Source: Ichthyophthirius multifiliis
Lineage: Eukaryota > Ciliophora > Oligohymenophorea > Hymenostomatida
Direction of reading: 5' to 3'
Assembly (NCBI RefSeq): GCF_000220395.1
Contig: NW_004086176.1
Location: 1 to 25,911 of the forward strand
DNA length: 25,911 nucleotides
The notes below the pieces were generated by a model, which saw only the letters and a program-made list of their open reading frames with translations, was not told the DNA's origin and searched no databases. Of this stretch, positions 11,384 to 21,670 are shown in pieces. The position numbers and the translations under genes were made by a program. How positions within the stretch are numbered: position 1 is the stretch's first letter; each line of letters starts with the position of its first letter.

Positions 11384-11818
11384 TTAATGATTTATTTTAA
11401 TTTTTTTCTTTATTTAATTTATTTTAATTTTTATTTTTAAAAAGTATATTAATTTTTTTTTTTTGAAAACAAAAAAATGATAAAATGAGTAAATATAATT
11501 TTTAGCAAGTTTTTTTTTTAAATATAATTATATATAATAATTTATTTAAATTATTTTTAAAATTGGTTTCATTTATTTTTAAACCTTCCTTTATTTATTT
11601 CTTTTATTCATCTTATAAATTTTATTAATATTTTTTTCAATTTAATTTATTTTACAGTCATAAATTAAAAAAGCGTCTTATTGCTTATTTTCTATTTTAA
11701 TTAATAAATTAGGTATTTAATAATTAAATTAATTTTTTTTTTATAAATTCCATTTACTACATATACCCTATAAAAACAAAAATAGCCTAATTTCTTTGAA
11801 AAAAAAAATGTAAGAGCT
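11384..11818. other. AT-rich upstream region of the USP gene
   Basis: Low-complexity A/T sequence between the USP start codon and the next minus-strand coding island. It presumably includes the USP promoter. No conserved box is recognisable. Confidence 0.5.
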
Positions 11819-12223
11819 TCAGTCCTTTGATATAACTTTTAAACCAATAATATGTGATAGTGCATTTTTAAGAATTGAAAAAAAAACTTTGACGCATTTG
11901 ATTTTCACAATATAGTGAATTTATTGAGATAATGATATTGAGAGATAATCAGAATCAAATGTTTTAAAATGTCTTTTTCTAAAGTTTCTAACATTCGCTT
12001 GCATAATTTTATCGATAAAAAAGGTTATACCTAATTATTGATAGTCTAAAACGAAATTTTTTTTGGTAAAATAAATAGCTTTTACTTCAATTATAGTGAG
12101 TACTTAAAAGTTTTAAACAAAATATGATAAATAAAATATATATATGCTTTTACAGAAATTAAAATTATTTAAATATATATTCTGTTTTTCAAGTATGTTT
12201 TATTATGTTTAATTTACTAAAAT
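11819..12223 (-). CDS. Unrecognised coding island, start unresolved
   Basis: A TGA-free minus-strand frame runs from 12223 to a TGA at 11819-11821 (134 sense codons). Its second half is richer in G and C than the surroundings and reads like a real protein: IEVKAIYFTKKNFVLDY, then IMQANVRNFRKRHFKTF and a hydrophobic end near SHIIGLKVISKD. A plausible intron with GTAAAA and TTTTAAG ends lies at 12103-12153 and keeps the frame. No in-frame ATG was found upstream. A second GT-AG pair at 12182-12217 does not give a consistent start either. The upstream segment to about 12330 is also open in another frame. This may be the last exons of a small gene, or a decayed gene. No family is recognised. Confidence 0.4.
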
Positions 12224-12731
12224 TCATAACTGTAACAACTATAATTATTATATTTTAATGAGGTTTGTTCGTTCTTTTTGACAAATTAATTACGCCCTAA
12301 CGTAAATAAGTTATAAAAAAAGTATTATTTTTAAGTAATTATGAAGTGATTTATATATTATTATTTATAAATTTTTTTATCCAAAAAATTGTTATTTTCG
12401 TTGATTTTCTTTATTCTTTAATTGTATGTTTATATTTTTTAGTAAAAAATTTAATAAACTTGTCTTAAAATATTAATATTAAATTAATTATTAACACAAT
12501 ATGTTAATAATTTGACTTTTAAAATTAATTAATAAATATTCTGTATTTTGTGTTTGATTTTAATTAAAAATAATTATTATTGCAAGAAATTTAAAATGAA
12601 GAAAACAAAAAGAAAATATATATAAATATTAAAATAATATTTTCAGTTAAAAATAAAATTATAATAAAAAAATAAAATTATATAAATAAACAATTTATAA
12701 TTATAAAAATAATTTAATTATTTATAAAAAT
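12224..12731. other. Spacer downstream of the PH-pseudokinase
   Basis: Mostly featureless A/T sequence. The part nearest 12224-12330 is slightly richer in G and C and might hold the 5' exon of the unresolved minus-strand gene; the rest contains nothing I can support. Confidence 0.4.
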
Positions 12732-14324
12732 TCATTTACTTAATTTAGTTTCTTCTTTTTCTGAATATTTATTAAAAATCATAGGCATAGATTAAGCCTT
12801 CAAGTTGTGCATTAGCTCACTGACACTTTTTTATTAGTTTTCATCATCGCTAACATAATCATCTTAATTAGAATCATCTTCATCATTATTAAAATAATTT
12901 TCACTAAAAGCAGGCATTGTTTAAGAATTAATTTATTTTTTATGGAACATAATGCTAGTTCGCATTTAGCTTTCTACTTAATAAGCTTCAGACATTTCTG
13001 AACACTCGAGAATAGTTTTAAGAGAAGAAATATTATGAGATTCTTTAAAGAATTATAATTTTTTATCTTTATTTGTTTTATTCGAGAAGTTTATAAACCA
13101 ATGATGATTAAGAGACTAAGCTGCATTAGGTCTTAATTTAGGGTCTGTACAAAGAATTTTTTGTAAAAAATCGATTCCAGAAGCAGAAAGAACTTAAACA
13201 CATTATGGATTTTTTCTTTTTTCATTAATCATTTGATTAAGAATAGACAAATCTAAATCATAATTCCATTTATTAATTGTATATTCGATTTTTGAATAAG
13301 GATATTTTTTAAAGAACATATAAAATAAGCAAACTCCCAATGAAAACATATCTATTTAATTATCAAAATCAGTTCCCTAGATAACTTCGGGGGCTATGTA
13401 ATTATTTTATCCTTTTTTAAGTAATAAATCTCTATATATATTTGAATTTTTATTAATATATTTAAAGTTTATTAAATAAATTTTATTATCTTATTGTATA
13501 GTACTAAAAATTATATTATTTAATTTAATATTTCCATGAAAATGTCCAGATTTATGAATAGTTTTCAAACCTTTTAATATATGATAAGTAATAGTGGCAA
13601 TCGTGATTTCATCTAAATTAGATTCGTTAACGATTTTTAATAAAGTATCTCCTTAAAAAAATTAGAAATTTAAATACATGCAAGATTCATCTTCGTAAAC
13701 TTTTTTTAATTTTGGTAATAAATTACATTCTAATTATTTTAAGATTGTAATTTCATTTTCTATAAATCTTTTTTAATCTATATTTAATGTTTTTTTACTA
13801 ATTATTTTAGTTGTTGTATATTCTTTTTTCTTTTTATCAATGCAAACAAAAAAGCAATCAAATAATCTGTTATCGATTTTGTGTCTTTATATAAAATTTT
13901 ATAATTTGCAATACTTTTTTAAATATTTTGTCCATAGTTTATATTAAGAATTTTTATCTGTCACCAGTTTTGTTATTTAATTTACTTCATGATTTTATAA
14001 TATTATACCATATGCTGTTTATTCACCAATTGTTTATGTATCTAAATATATTGAATAAAGTTAGCATTAAAGTTATTCAATCGGAGGACATCTTGTTTTA
14101 TCTTAGTATTTTATTAAAAGATTAGGATATAATTCAAAATAGAATAAACGAAATTATTTTGTTATTTAGTAATATGTATAAAACTTTCCTTTTAAAATTA
14201 CTTTCTGATTTGGTTAATTATTTTTTTTTAGTTATTTAAAAGGACTTTAAGAATTTTAAAATTGTTTTAAATGTTATTTATCATTTAATATAAAATTCAT
14301 TAGGACTGAATTTCTATCTTCCAT
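12732..14324 (-). CDS. PH-domain protein with a kinase fold lacking catalytic residues (pseudokinase)
   Basis: Single exon of exactly 531 codons from ATG at 14324 to TGA at 12732-12734 (530 residues). Residues about 42-138 form a pleckstrin-homology-like domain: ILKGKFYTYY, then RLFYFELYPNLLIKY, and the C-terminal helix tryptophan W131. This suggests binding to membrane phosphoinositides. Residues about 145-405 have a protein-kinase fold. The beta3 lysine (K173) and alpha-C glutamate (E191) are present, as are the APE motif (311-313), DMFSLG and a C-lobe arginine (LRPNA). The glycine loop is absent. HRD reads HGN (263-265), so the catalytic aspartate is asparagine. DFG reads NFK (286-288), so the magnesium-binding aspartate is also lost. 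The C-terminal 120 residues are acidic and Ser/Gln-rich. Ciliates have many PH-containing kinases; this looks like a catalytically dead member acting as a scaffold or allosteric partner. Confidence 0.85.
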
Positions 14325-14676
14325 TTTTTTTATATATTATTAAAATAATATTTTTTATTTTTTATAATCACACAAAATAAATAATTATTGATTTTATATG
14401 AAATATAAAAACATAAAAACTTAAAGCAACAAAAGTATTAATTTTAAAATAAGCAAAAAATTCTATAATATATGTGATTTAATAATATATTATATTTTAA
14501 ACAATTATTTTTATTCAATCAATTATAAATCATTATAAATAAAATAATAAGCAAAGAAGCATAAAAAAATATAATTAATTTAATAAATAAAATATTTTAT
14601 ATAATATAAAATAAATATCGAAAAAAAAAAAATCGATTAATCATAATATTTTTAAAAATATATTTATAAAAAATAA
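14325..14676. other. Spacer between two minus-strand genes
   Basis: About 350 bases of A/T sequence containing the promoter of the PH-pseudokinase gene and the 3' end of the next gene. No recognisable element. Confidence 0.5.
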
Positions 14677-15819
14677 TCATGTATATTAAACCGAAGGATT
14701 ATAGGTATTAGATATAATATTATGAGATTTACCACATAAATCTTTTTACATTAAATATTTACTTCTTTAACTAGCAATTATTTGTTTTTAATCTTCCAAA
14801 TTGTCACCAAAGATTCTATCAAAAGTTTATTTATTTTTGAATTAGACTTATTCATTTTTTCTTTTTTCTTTAAAGCCAACAAAAAAACACTCATCTTAAT
14901 AAGGAAACTATTTCAATAAATCAAATTTTCCTGCATATTTACTATTATTAAATGCAATAACAGGATTTGCAGATATAAACTTCTCTATGCATTACAATCT
15001 TACTTATCTTCTTAAAAGTTCATCTTCTTGTTTCTAACGAATAGCTATATTTTCTTACAAATAAAGTTAAGTATTAGTATTATAAGGTCCATCTAAATGC
15101 ATAATCCCACTTTTAAAGCCATTTTTAGCTATTCTATACATTTTTTAATTATTTGCTTAGATTTATTTCCATTCCTGGAGTTTTTATTGATTTTATTTTG
15201 TAATTTTTAACATTTCAAATCTCTATTAAGGTGAATTTAATCCTTCATTTTCAAAATAAAGTTTACTTTTTTCAAATTTAATAGGATTTTGCTCAAAAAT
15301 TTTAGAATATTCACAAATATTATTTTATTATTAGTTATTTTTTTATAATAAAGAAGTGTCTACTAAATGATTTATTTTTGTTAGACCAATATTGTTAGCG
15401 TTTTTTTCAGTCTCAAATTTAGGAGGGCCATCGAAAAAATGGGATTTTTTAATAGATTGTTTATTTTAATTTATACTATTGCTAGTGTTTTTATTTGTCG
15501 TATTATTAATTTTATTTTTCACATTATATTACATTAATGTATCGTCTATAGTATTATTAATTGTGCTCAAGTTATTGTTAATTATAGATGATATATTATT
15601 ACTCTCTTGCTCCCTTTTTAGCTCCTGCTATTTTTAATATCGTCTTTTTGATATTGGTTCACATTAATAATTCTGCTTTAAAACCTTTTCGAATTAGTCA
15701 ATGTTTGGCTACTTTAGTTTTATTGATTTATTCAATTGTTTTTAATTTTCATCTATTGAATTAATAAATAATTAAGAATTATTATTATTTATTGAATTAA
15801 AAGTTTTGCTTTTTTACAT
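14677..15819 (-). CDS. Conserved-looking hydrophilic protein, unrecognised
   Basis: Single exon of exactly 381 codons, ATG at 15819 and TGA at 14677-14679 (380 residues). I do not recognise the family. The N-terminal half is Asn/Ser/Gln-rich with a basic, probably helical stretch KRRYQKQQELKREQES. The second half is better ordered. It has a likely coiled-coil or helical run (FEMLKITKQNQQKLQEWKQ), a segment NGFKSGIMHLDGPYN, a charged helix RQKQEDELLRRQVRL, then DECFFVGFKEKRKNE and a C-terminal GKSHNIIS. There is no signal peptide, membrane segment or catalytic motif. The ordered C-terminal half with charged helices is the sort of pattern seen in ciliate cytoskeletal or axonemal proteins, but that is only a guess. 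It lies 352 bases upstream of the PH-pseudokinase on the same strand. Confidence 0.8.
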
Positions 15820-16575
15820 TTTTTGGCTATACTTTTATTTATAGATTATAATTATTTATTTTACTTTTAAAGGGATAATAATTTATAAATATATATAAAT
15901 TTTTATATTTATTATTTAATTATTTTTTTTTTATTATGATTAGTCTTTAATATATATTTCCACAATTTATTTAATATACTAAAAATATTTTTATTTTTTT
16001 AATCTATAATTTATAAAATATAATTAATATTTAAATATATTTAGAATTAATTATTTATCTACTATCTAATAAACAAAAAATAATACTTTTATAAACATTT
16101 TTTTATATTATATATTATGATTTTGATTTTACTTATTTCATTTTTATATTTACAAATATAATTTTTTATTTAAATAATAATAATCTAATTATATATTTTC
16201 TTTGTTTATTTAACTTAATATACTAATATATATTTAATTTAACTCTATTTCATATTTAAATATATTTTATTAATTATTATCTATTTATGCAACTTCATTA
16301 TTTTATTTATCCTTTTTGTAATTATTTAAGACAAAGAAAGAGAAAGATAAAAAAAAAAACTAATTAAAAATCAAAAAATGCTTTGTAATTTTAGAAATTT
16401 TTTTTTTTTAAATAATATTATATTTATATTAAAATAATATTAAATTTTTTTTCAAAAAAATATATAAAAATAATAAATAATTTATATAAATATAATAAAT
16501 AATTTATATAAAAATACTGTTTTGATTTTATATTTACTATATTTTAATAATAAATACAAATTTTAAATTTCACAA
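15820..16575. other. AT-rich spacer with a short tandem repeat
   Basis: Roughly 750 bases of almost pure A/T between two minus-strand genes. It contains a 20-base unit repeated exactly at 16471-16490 and 16493-16512. No coding frame with plausible composition was found. Confidence 0.55.
16471..16512. repeat. Two-copy 22-bp tandem repeat
   Basis: TAATAAATAATTTATATAAA occurs twice with a two-base spacer. It lies about 65 bases beyond the 3' end of the PEX14-like gene. It is probably a neutral slippage product. Confidence 0.6.
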
Positions 16576-17526
16576 TCAAATTTTATTTTAACTATTTATA
16601 TATTATTAATTCAATAACTACTACTAAGTTTAATCATTTTATAATAATTAAAAATTTAATTATTAATTTATTTACTAATTATTTTTTGAAAATTAGTTTA
16701 AATCCTAAATTTAATTTTATTAAGATTATTGTTATTATTATTAATATATATTATCACTCTAGTTATCTTAATCATAATATTTTACTTTCTTTTTTCTACT
16801 TGTTTAGGATTGTTCCGAATATTCTTTTTCAAAATCTTGTGACAATTTATTTTTATTTTTTATTTTTTCTAAGTTCTTTATTGTAATTAAATTATGTATT
16901 GACAACTATTCGCATTAGAATTATTTTGAATTACTTATCCATTAAATTATTATACTTAATGATTATTTTATACGTTTTATTTCAATTGTTTTGACGATTC
17001 CTTTTAAATTAAATTAAAATCTAATTATTCGTCTTGATAGAATATTTCATCCTTAACTTAGTCTTAAATAGAATAAATAACTAAAATTTTAATTATTTTA
17101 TTATTTGCAGATAAAAAGATATATTTAATTATATTTTTTAATTAAATTTACACTCCTCAATATCTTTTGAGTTTATTCCTTTATTATCTAAAAATAAAGC
17201 TAAATTTTATATTAATTAATGAAATGATTTTCTTTATTTTTTTAATTTTAAAGTGCTTTTTATAAGATTTATTTCTAGTCGTTTTACATTGTCTGCAATA
17301 TTATTGTGAACTAATTTGTATTATTAAAATAAATATTTTTATTTAATTTTATAAATATATTTATGTTATATTTAATTTAAAATAATTATATTTATTAACA
17401 TTCATTGAATTAAAACTCTTCATCTTTTAAATTATGAGATTATTTCTAAAAACTTTTCTATTAATCGTTCTATATAATATGTACATATATATTATAATTT
17501 TTTATTTTATTTACATCTTCACTCAT
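16576..17526 (-). CDS. Small protein with a PEX14-like N-terminal domain
   Basis: Five exons on the minus strand: 17515-17526, 17400-17469, 17152-17310, 16935-17080 and 16576-16905, giving 238 residues and TGA. The total is exactly divisible by three. The short fourth intron (16906-16934, 29 bases) could alternatively be 38 bases with the same net frame. Residues about 37-85 (INLIKSTLK, then FLDNKGINSKDIEEF) match the spacing of the conserved N-terminal domain of peroxin 14: R/I-x-LI, about 20 residues, then FLxxKGLxxxEIxxAF. In PEX14 this domain binds PEX5 and PEX19 in peroxisomal import. The middle of the domain is diverged (no clear P-x-V), so the assignment is tentative. The rest is Asn/Gln-rich, with a basic KKKVKYYDQDNQSD patch and a poly-Gln stretch. 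It is shorter than most PEX14 proteins. If not PEX14, it is an unrecognised low-complexity protein. Confidence 0.5.
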
Positions 17527-17713
17527 ATTTTTTATTTTTCTCTTATTTATTATAATTAATTTATATATTGATTATTTTATAAATTTAAATAAAGAATAAT
17601 ATAATAAAATATAAATAAATATTTTAATACAAAATATAATGAATATTTTAGAAAAGTATAAATACTAAAAAAAAATTTTAAATTTTAAATGACAAATAAT
17701 AAAAAATAATCAA
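17527..17713. other. Head-to-tail spacer between two minus-strand genes
   Basis: A short 187-base A/T gap that must contain the 3' end of the kelch gene and the promoter of the PEX14-like gene. No motif is distinguishable. Confidence 0.5.
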
Positions 17714-19402
17714 TCAATAGAAATTCCATCCAAAACTACTGCAAACCCCTAAAGTCTATTTATCCAAAAATAAAACTTAGTTATTTTTAATAAAGCATTA
17801 AACATTTCTAAAACTTCTTCCTTACAAAATATCAAAAACATTAATGTTTTCAATACAAGCTTCCCCATTTTAGAAGCTAATAACATAATTTAATTTCTAT
17901 TTCTGTCCATTAGCATCAACTCCTCCAAATACATAAACTTCGTCTTAATTAATACTAACGCATCCTACTTATGCATAAATGTTAAAATCTGGTTCTATAT
18001 TTTCCTCAAAGACATTAGGATCGATAGTCTACCAATTTTAGTTTACTTAATCAAACACTTCTATAACTCCACATAATTCTCTATTTTAATTTAATCCTCC
18101 TATTTTTACTAAATATCTATCTTTAATTATACCTAAGCCAGAATTAATACTAGGGTTTAGACAACTAGGGAAATAAGATGATTAATATCCATTATTAATA
18201 TTAATTCCTTCAACTAAACTCACTAATTAATTATTATTATCTACCCCTCCTATTATGTAAATATAATCCTAGAACTAAATACAGGAATGCCCAATCCTCC
18301 CTTATTTGATTCTTCCAACTTCTACAAAGTTTGGTTTTGTATCTTAGCTCAAAAAAATCTTAAAAATCTAGTTATTCAATTTTTTATTTTAATAAATACC
18401 TCCAATTATAAGGAAGTCTCCCTTGCTAGTGATTAATGAAGAATACTCTTTAGGTAGTTCGAAATCTAGTTTCATAAGAAACTTTTCAGTAATTTTATTA
18501 TTATTATATTATACGACATGCAAAACATTATATTCAGACAAACTATAAATTTTTTAGTTTATGTTTTCAAAATAATCTTTTGCGGATATATTTAACTATA
18601 TTTAGTTTTCTTTTTTTTAACTTTATTAGAATTCATCTTTTTAATTACTGTAAAAATTTTATTAACTATTTGTAATGTTTGGATATTTGCTATTTTATTT
18701 CTTCTTTATAGAAATCAAGCTTTATAAATTTTTTCTAAATTCACCAAATTCATTATTATTTACAATAGTACGAGTATTATCTAAATCATTTTATTCTATT
18801 ATTAAATTAATATCATTATTAAATTTATCTAAAAGAGCTTTCATATCTAACTAACAAATTTTTGTTATTGATTGAATAACATTTTATCCGCTTTAAATAT
18901 TTGAGTTCAGTGATTCTAATTCTTGTATTGATTTTTTGATATCGGACCAAATGATTTGTAATTCAGAAGCTTTTAGCATATTTTCTTATACTTAAGTATT
19001 CAAGTTTTAATATAATTATTCAAAATAATTATCAATAATTCTTTATAATTGCTATTTACATTTCTATATTTATTATATTCCTTAGTTTATCACGGCCTAA
19101 GGATTCAATAATTATTAGATTTCGCTTGCTTCTAAATATTTGTTTAGCTCGACTATCCCTGTTTTTATTTTGCTAGAACATTTTAATCTTACATTCTTTA
19201 AATTATCAATTGAATGATCTATCTAATTATTTTAATGATCTCCAAAATATTCAGACATACAATCAGAACAAAAAGGTTTTAAATAGTCTATAGAATACAT
19301 TTAAATTGTTTCACTTTAATGATATTGACAATATATATCTTAGTTTCTTTATAAATGGATTTATGATGTACGGTTAAAATTAACATTTGAGTTTTAAAAC
19401 AT
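17714..19402 (-). CDS. B-box zinc finger, coiled-coil and kelch-repeat protein
   Basis: Single exon of exactly 563 codons, ATG at 19402 and TGA at 17714-17716 (562 residues). The ATG at 19402 is chosen over the in-frame one at 19300 because it includes the first half of the zinc finger. Residues 25-63 give a B-box pattern: C25, H28, C45, C48, H56 and H63. A long Gln/Leu/Ile-rich helical region follows at about 95-260 and is probably a coiled coil, the same order as the RBCC/TRIM layout without an obvious RING. The C-terminal part (about 310-562) carries kelch repeats, seen as GG pairs after hydrophobic strands: FLIIGGIYQN, YIYIIGGVDNN, YLVKIGGLNQN and EVYVFGGVDANG. These repeats form beta-propellers that bind partner proteins. 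There is no RING, so ubiquitin-ligase activity of its own is not supported; an adaptor or cytoskeletal role is likelier. It is divergent from the kinase gene at 19727. Confidence 0.85.
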
Positions 19403-19726
19403 TTTTTAAAATAATTTTTTTAAAATAATTTTATTTAAATATTTTTTTTTTCTATGTTTAAAAAAAACATATAAATAATAATTTTAAATTAATTTTTTAT
19501 TTAAATAAATTTAGAACCATATTATAATACTTTACTTGATGTAATTTTTAAATTATTATATATATTTTAATTAATTAAAAAAAAATTAATTATTATTTTT
19601 TAAATTATTTTATGAATATTAATATTTTAAAAAATTTATAAATAATAATAATAATTTATTTTTATTTATATAGAATTAATTTTATTAATTATTTTATTTC
19701 TATATTTAAAATAGATAATACTAAAA
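19403..19726. promoter_or_regulatory. Shared divergent promoter region (kelch gene and NEK-like kinase)
   Basis: A 324-base A/T-only gap separates two start codons facing away from each other. Both promoters must lie here. No conserved box, TATA phasing or repeat can be singled out. Confidence 0.55.
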
Positions 19727-21670
19727 ATGAAAGAATTAATTGAAGCATTATTTCCTTAGTATGAATATAGTGAATCACTTGGTATTAATATATCTATTTT
19801 ACAAATTATAATAAAAACATTGTTTTAAATGAAGGTAATGGTAAGTTTAGCGCTACATTTAAAGTTAAAGATAAATAACTTAACTTATAATTATGTGTTA
19901 AGGTATTTTATATTTAAGGGATGAATGAGCAAAATATGGATAAGCTATTTGATATTTACACTAGATTATAAAATATAAAAAACCCAAATATAATAAAGAT
20001 AATTAATAGTGTATATAATAATGAAAAAACTCATTTTATGTAAAAGTAATGATTTTTTTTTTTTAATTTTTAAATAAAGAGTTGTTTCAGAATTTATTTA
20101 AGGAGGAAATATATTTTAAGATATTTTAAAAAGAATTGAATATTAAAAACCATATTTAGAATCTGAAATTTGGGATTATTTATTTTAAGTTATAAAATTT
20201 AAAAATTATAACAATTTATAAACTAATTATCCAAAAAAATAAAAAAGATTTCAAATGGATTAAAAGCATTACATGATTTAAAAATAATACATACTGAATT
20301 AAAGGTTTTTTAAATATAAAAACAACTTCTTCTAAAATAATTTATATTTTTACTTTATAAAAAGACTTAGAATATATTTTTATAAAATGAAAGATAAATA
20401 AAAATAGGAGATATAGGAATTAGATATTTAATTTCTTAAAATAATATTAATGGCTGTCCATTTTATAAAAGGTTTAATTATTAAATGAAATATAAAAATA
20501 AAATATTTCTTATTTTAAAAAATAAAAAGCCCAGAATCATTTTTAGGTATATAAAATAAAAAGTCAGATATTTGGAGTTTAGGATGCTTGTTGTATGAAA
20601 TGATATATTAAAAACCTTTGTTTTTAGGAAACAATCTTGAAGAATTACATAAAAAAATTTAAAAAGCATAGTTACCAAAAATGACTAGTTTTAATAAAAA
20701 TATTATTTATTTAATAGAAAATTTAGTCTAATCTAATTAATAAGAACGTCCTGAAATTAGTAAAATCTTAAATTAATTATTAATAAAAATATTATACATA
20801 AGATATTATTTTATAGATTGTATCATTAAATATTGTTCTTGTGCTTAATTAAAAAACTCAAATTTAGATAAAATACTTTTTCCAAATAAACAAAAAGCAA
20901 AATAGGTTAGTTAACATAATTAAGTTAACTAAGATTATTATTTGCCCAAAATAAATGAGATTAAGGAATTAAAATCCCAAATTATATACTAATAATAACA
21001 TCTTGATAGCAAACTAAATAATAAATACAATGTCTAAACTATAAAGCAACAAAGAAAAAAATAAAAAAATATAATTTAGAAAAGTTTAATAAATGCTAAT
21101 TTATAAATAAATAATAATAAAAATTATAATTCAGCTACTGTTGAGAATTTAAACTTTTCCATTAATAATTAAACCAAATTGAGCAAACATTCATCTTACA
21201 AATAAAATAATTCAGCTCTTAATTAAAAGCTAGATAAAATTATCAAATATTAAGTTAAACCATTTTGCATAAATAATTATAGATAGTATTTTTATTTTAA
21301 AAAGATATATAATTATAAATATTTTTTTTTTATTTTAATAAGTTTCTTCAAACAAAAAAAGGGTTTATAATAATTTTAAAATTAATAAATAATTTTTTAA
21401 CCAAATTTAAACGACACAATTATAAAAGTTGAAGCTAAAAAAGGGAAAAAATGCTTTCCAAAAGATATGTGTTCGAATTAAATTTTTTTAAGAAAATATA
21501 ATAATTCTTAGATATAATTAGCAAAAAATAAAAATCAATAAGACATGAAAAATATTATTTTTATGGCTGACATTGCTAGAGTTGTTAAAGAAAAAAAAAT
21601 ATCGAAATAAATGATTCAACAACTTAGTTAAAATTTGTTTATAATAAATCTTTATCATGAAAAAATATGA
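19727..21670 (+). CDS. NEK-like protein kinase with HRD to HTE change
   Basis: Seven exons: 19727-19781, 19835-20039, 20080-20188, 20248-20304, 20365-20471, 20530-21285 and 21343-21670, giving 538 residues and TGA. All introns are GT...AG (40-60 bases) and the phases sum exactly. The kinase domain covers residues about 14-265. It has a glycine loop LGNGKFSATFKV, beta3 lysine K41 in LCVKVF, and SEFIQGGNIFQDI after the hinge. The C-lobe begins with GLKALHDLKIIHTELKTQNIFL. The catalytic loop reads H138-T-E140-L-K142 where HRD-L-K is usual, so the catalytic base aspartate is glutamate. The DFG site keeps its aspartate as GDIG (D158). SPES replaces the usual APE or SPE start, followed by KSDIWSLGCLLYEM, typical of NEK and related ciliate kinases. 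The 270-residue tail is Lys/Asn/Gln-rich and ends in a helical segment with MADIARVVKEKKISKQM. It may be weakly active or inactive. Its NEK relatives often act at cilia and centrioles. Confidence 0.85.

Noticed and set aside
13928-14125. Plus-strand 65-residue frame
   Set aside because: Lies antisense within the PH domain of the 531-codon minus-strand gene, which has far better coding character.
16686-16886. Plus-strand hydrophobic 66-residue frame
   Set aside because: Antisense to the Gln/Asn-rich last exon of the PEX14-like gene.
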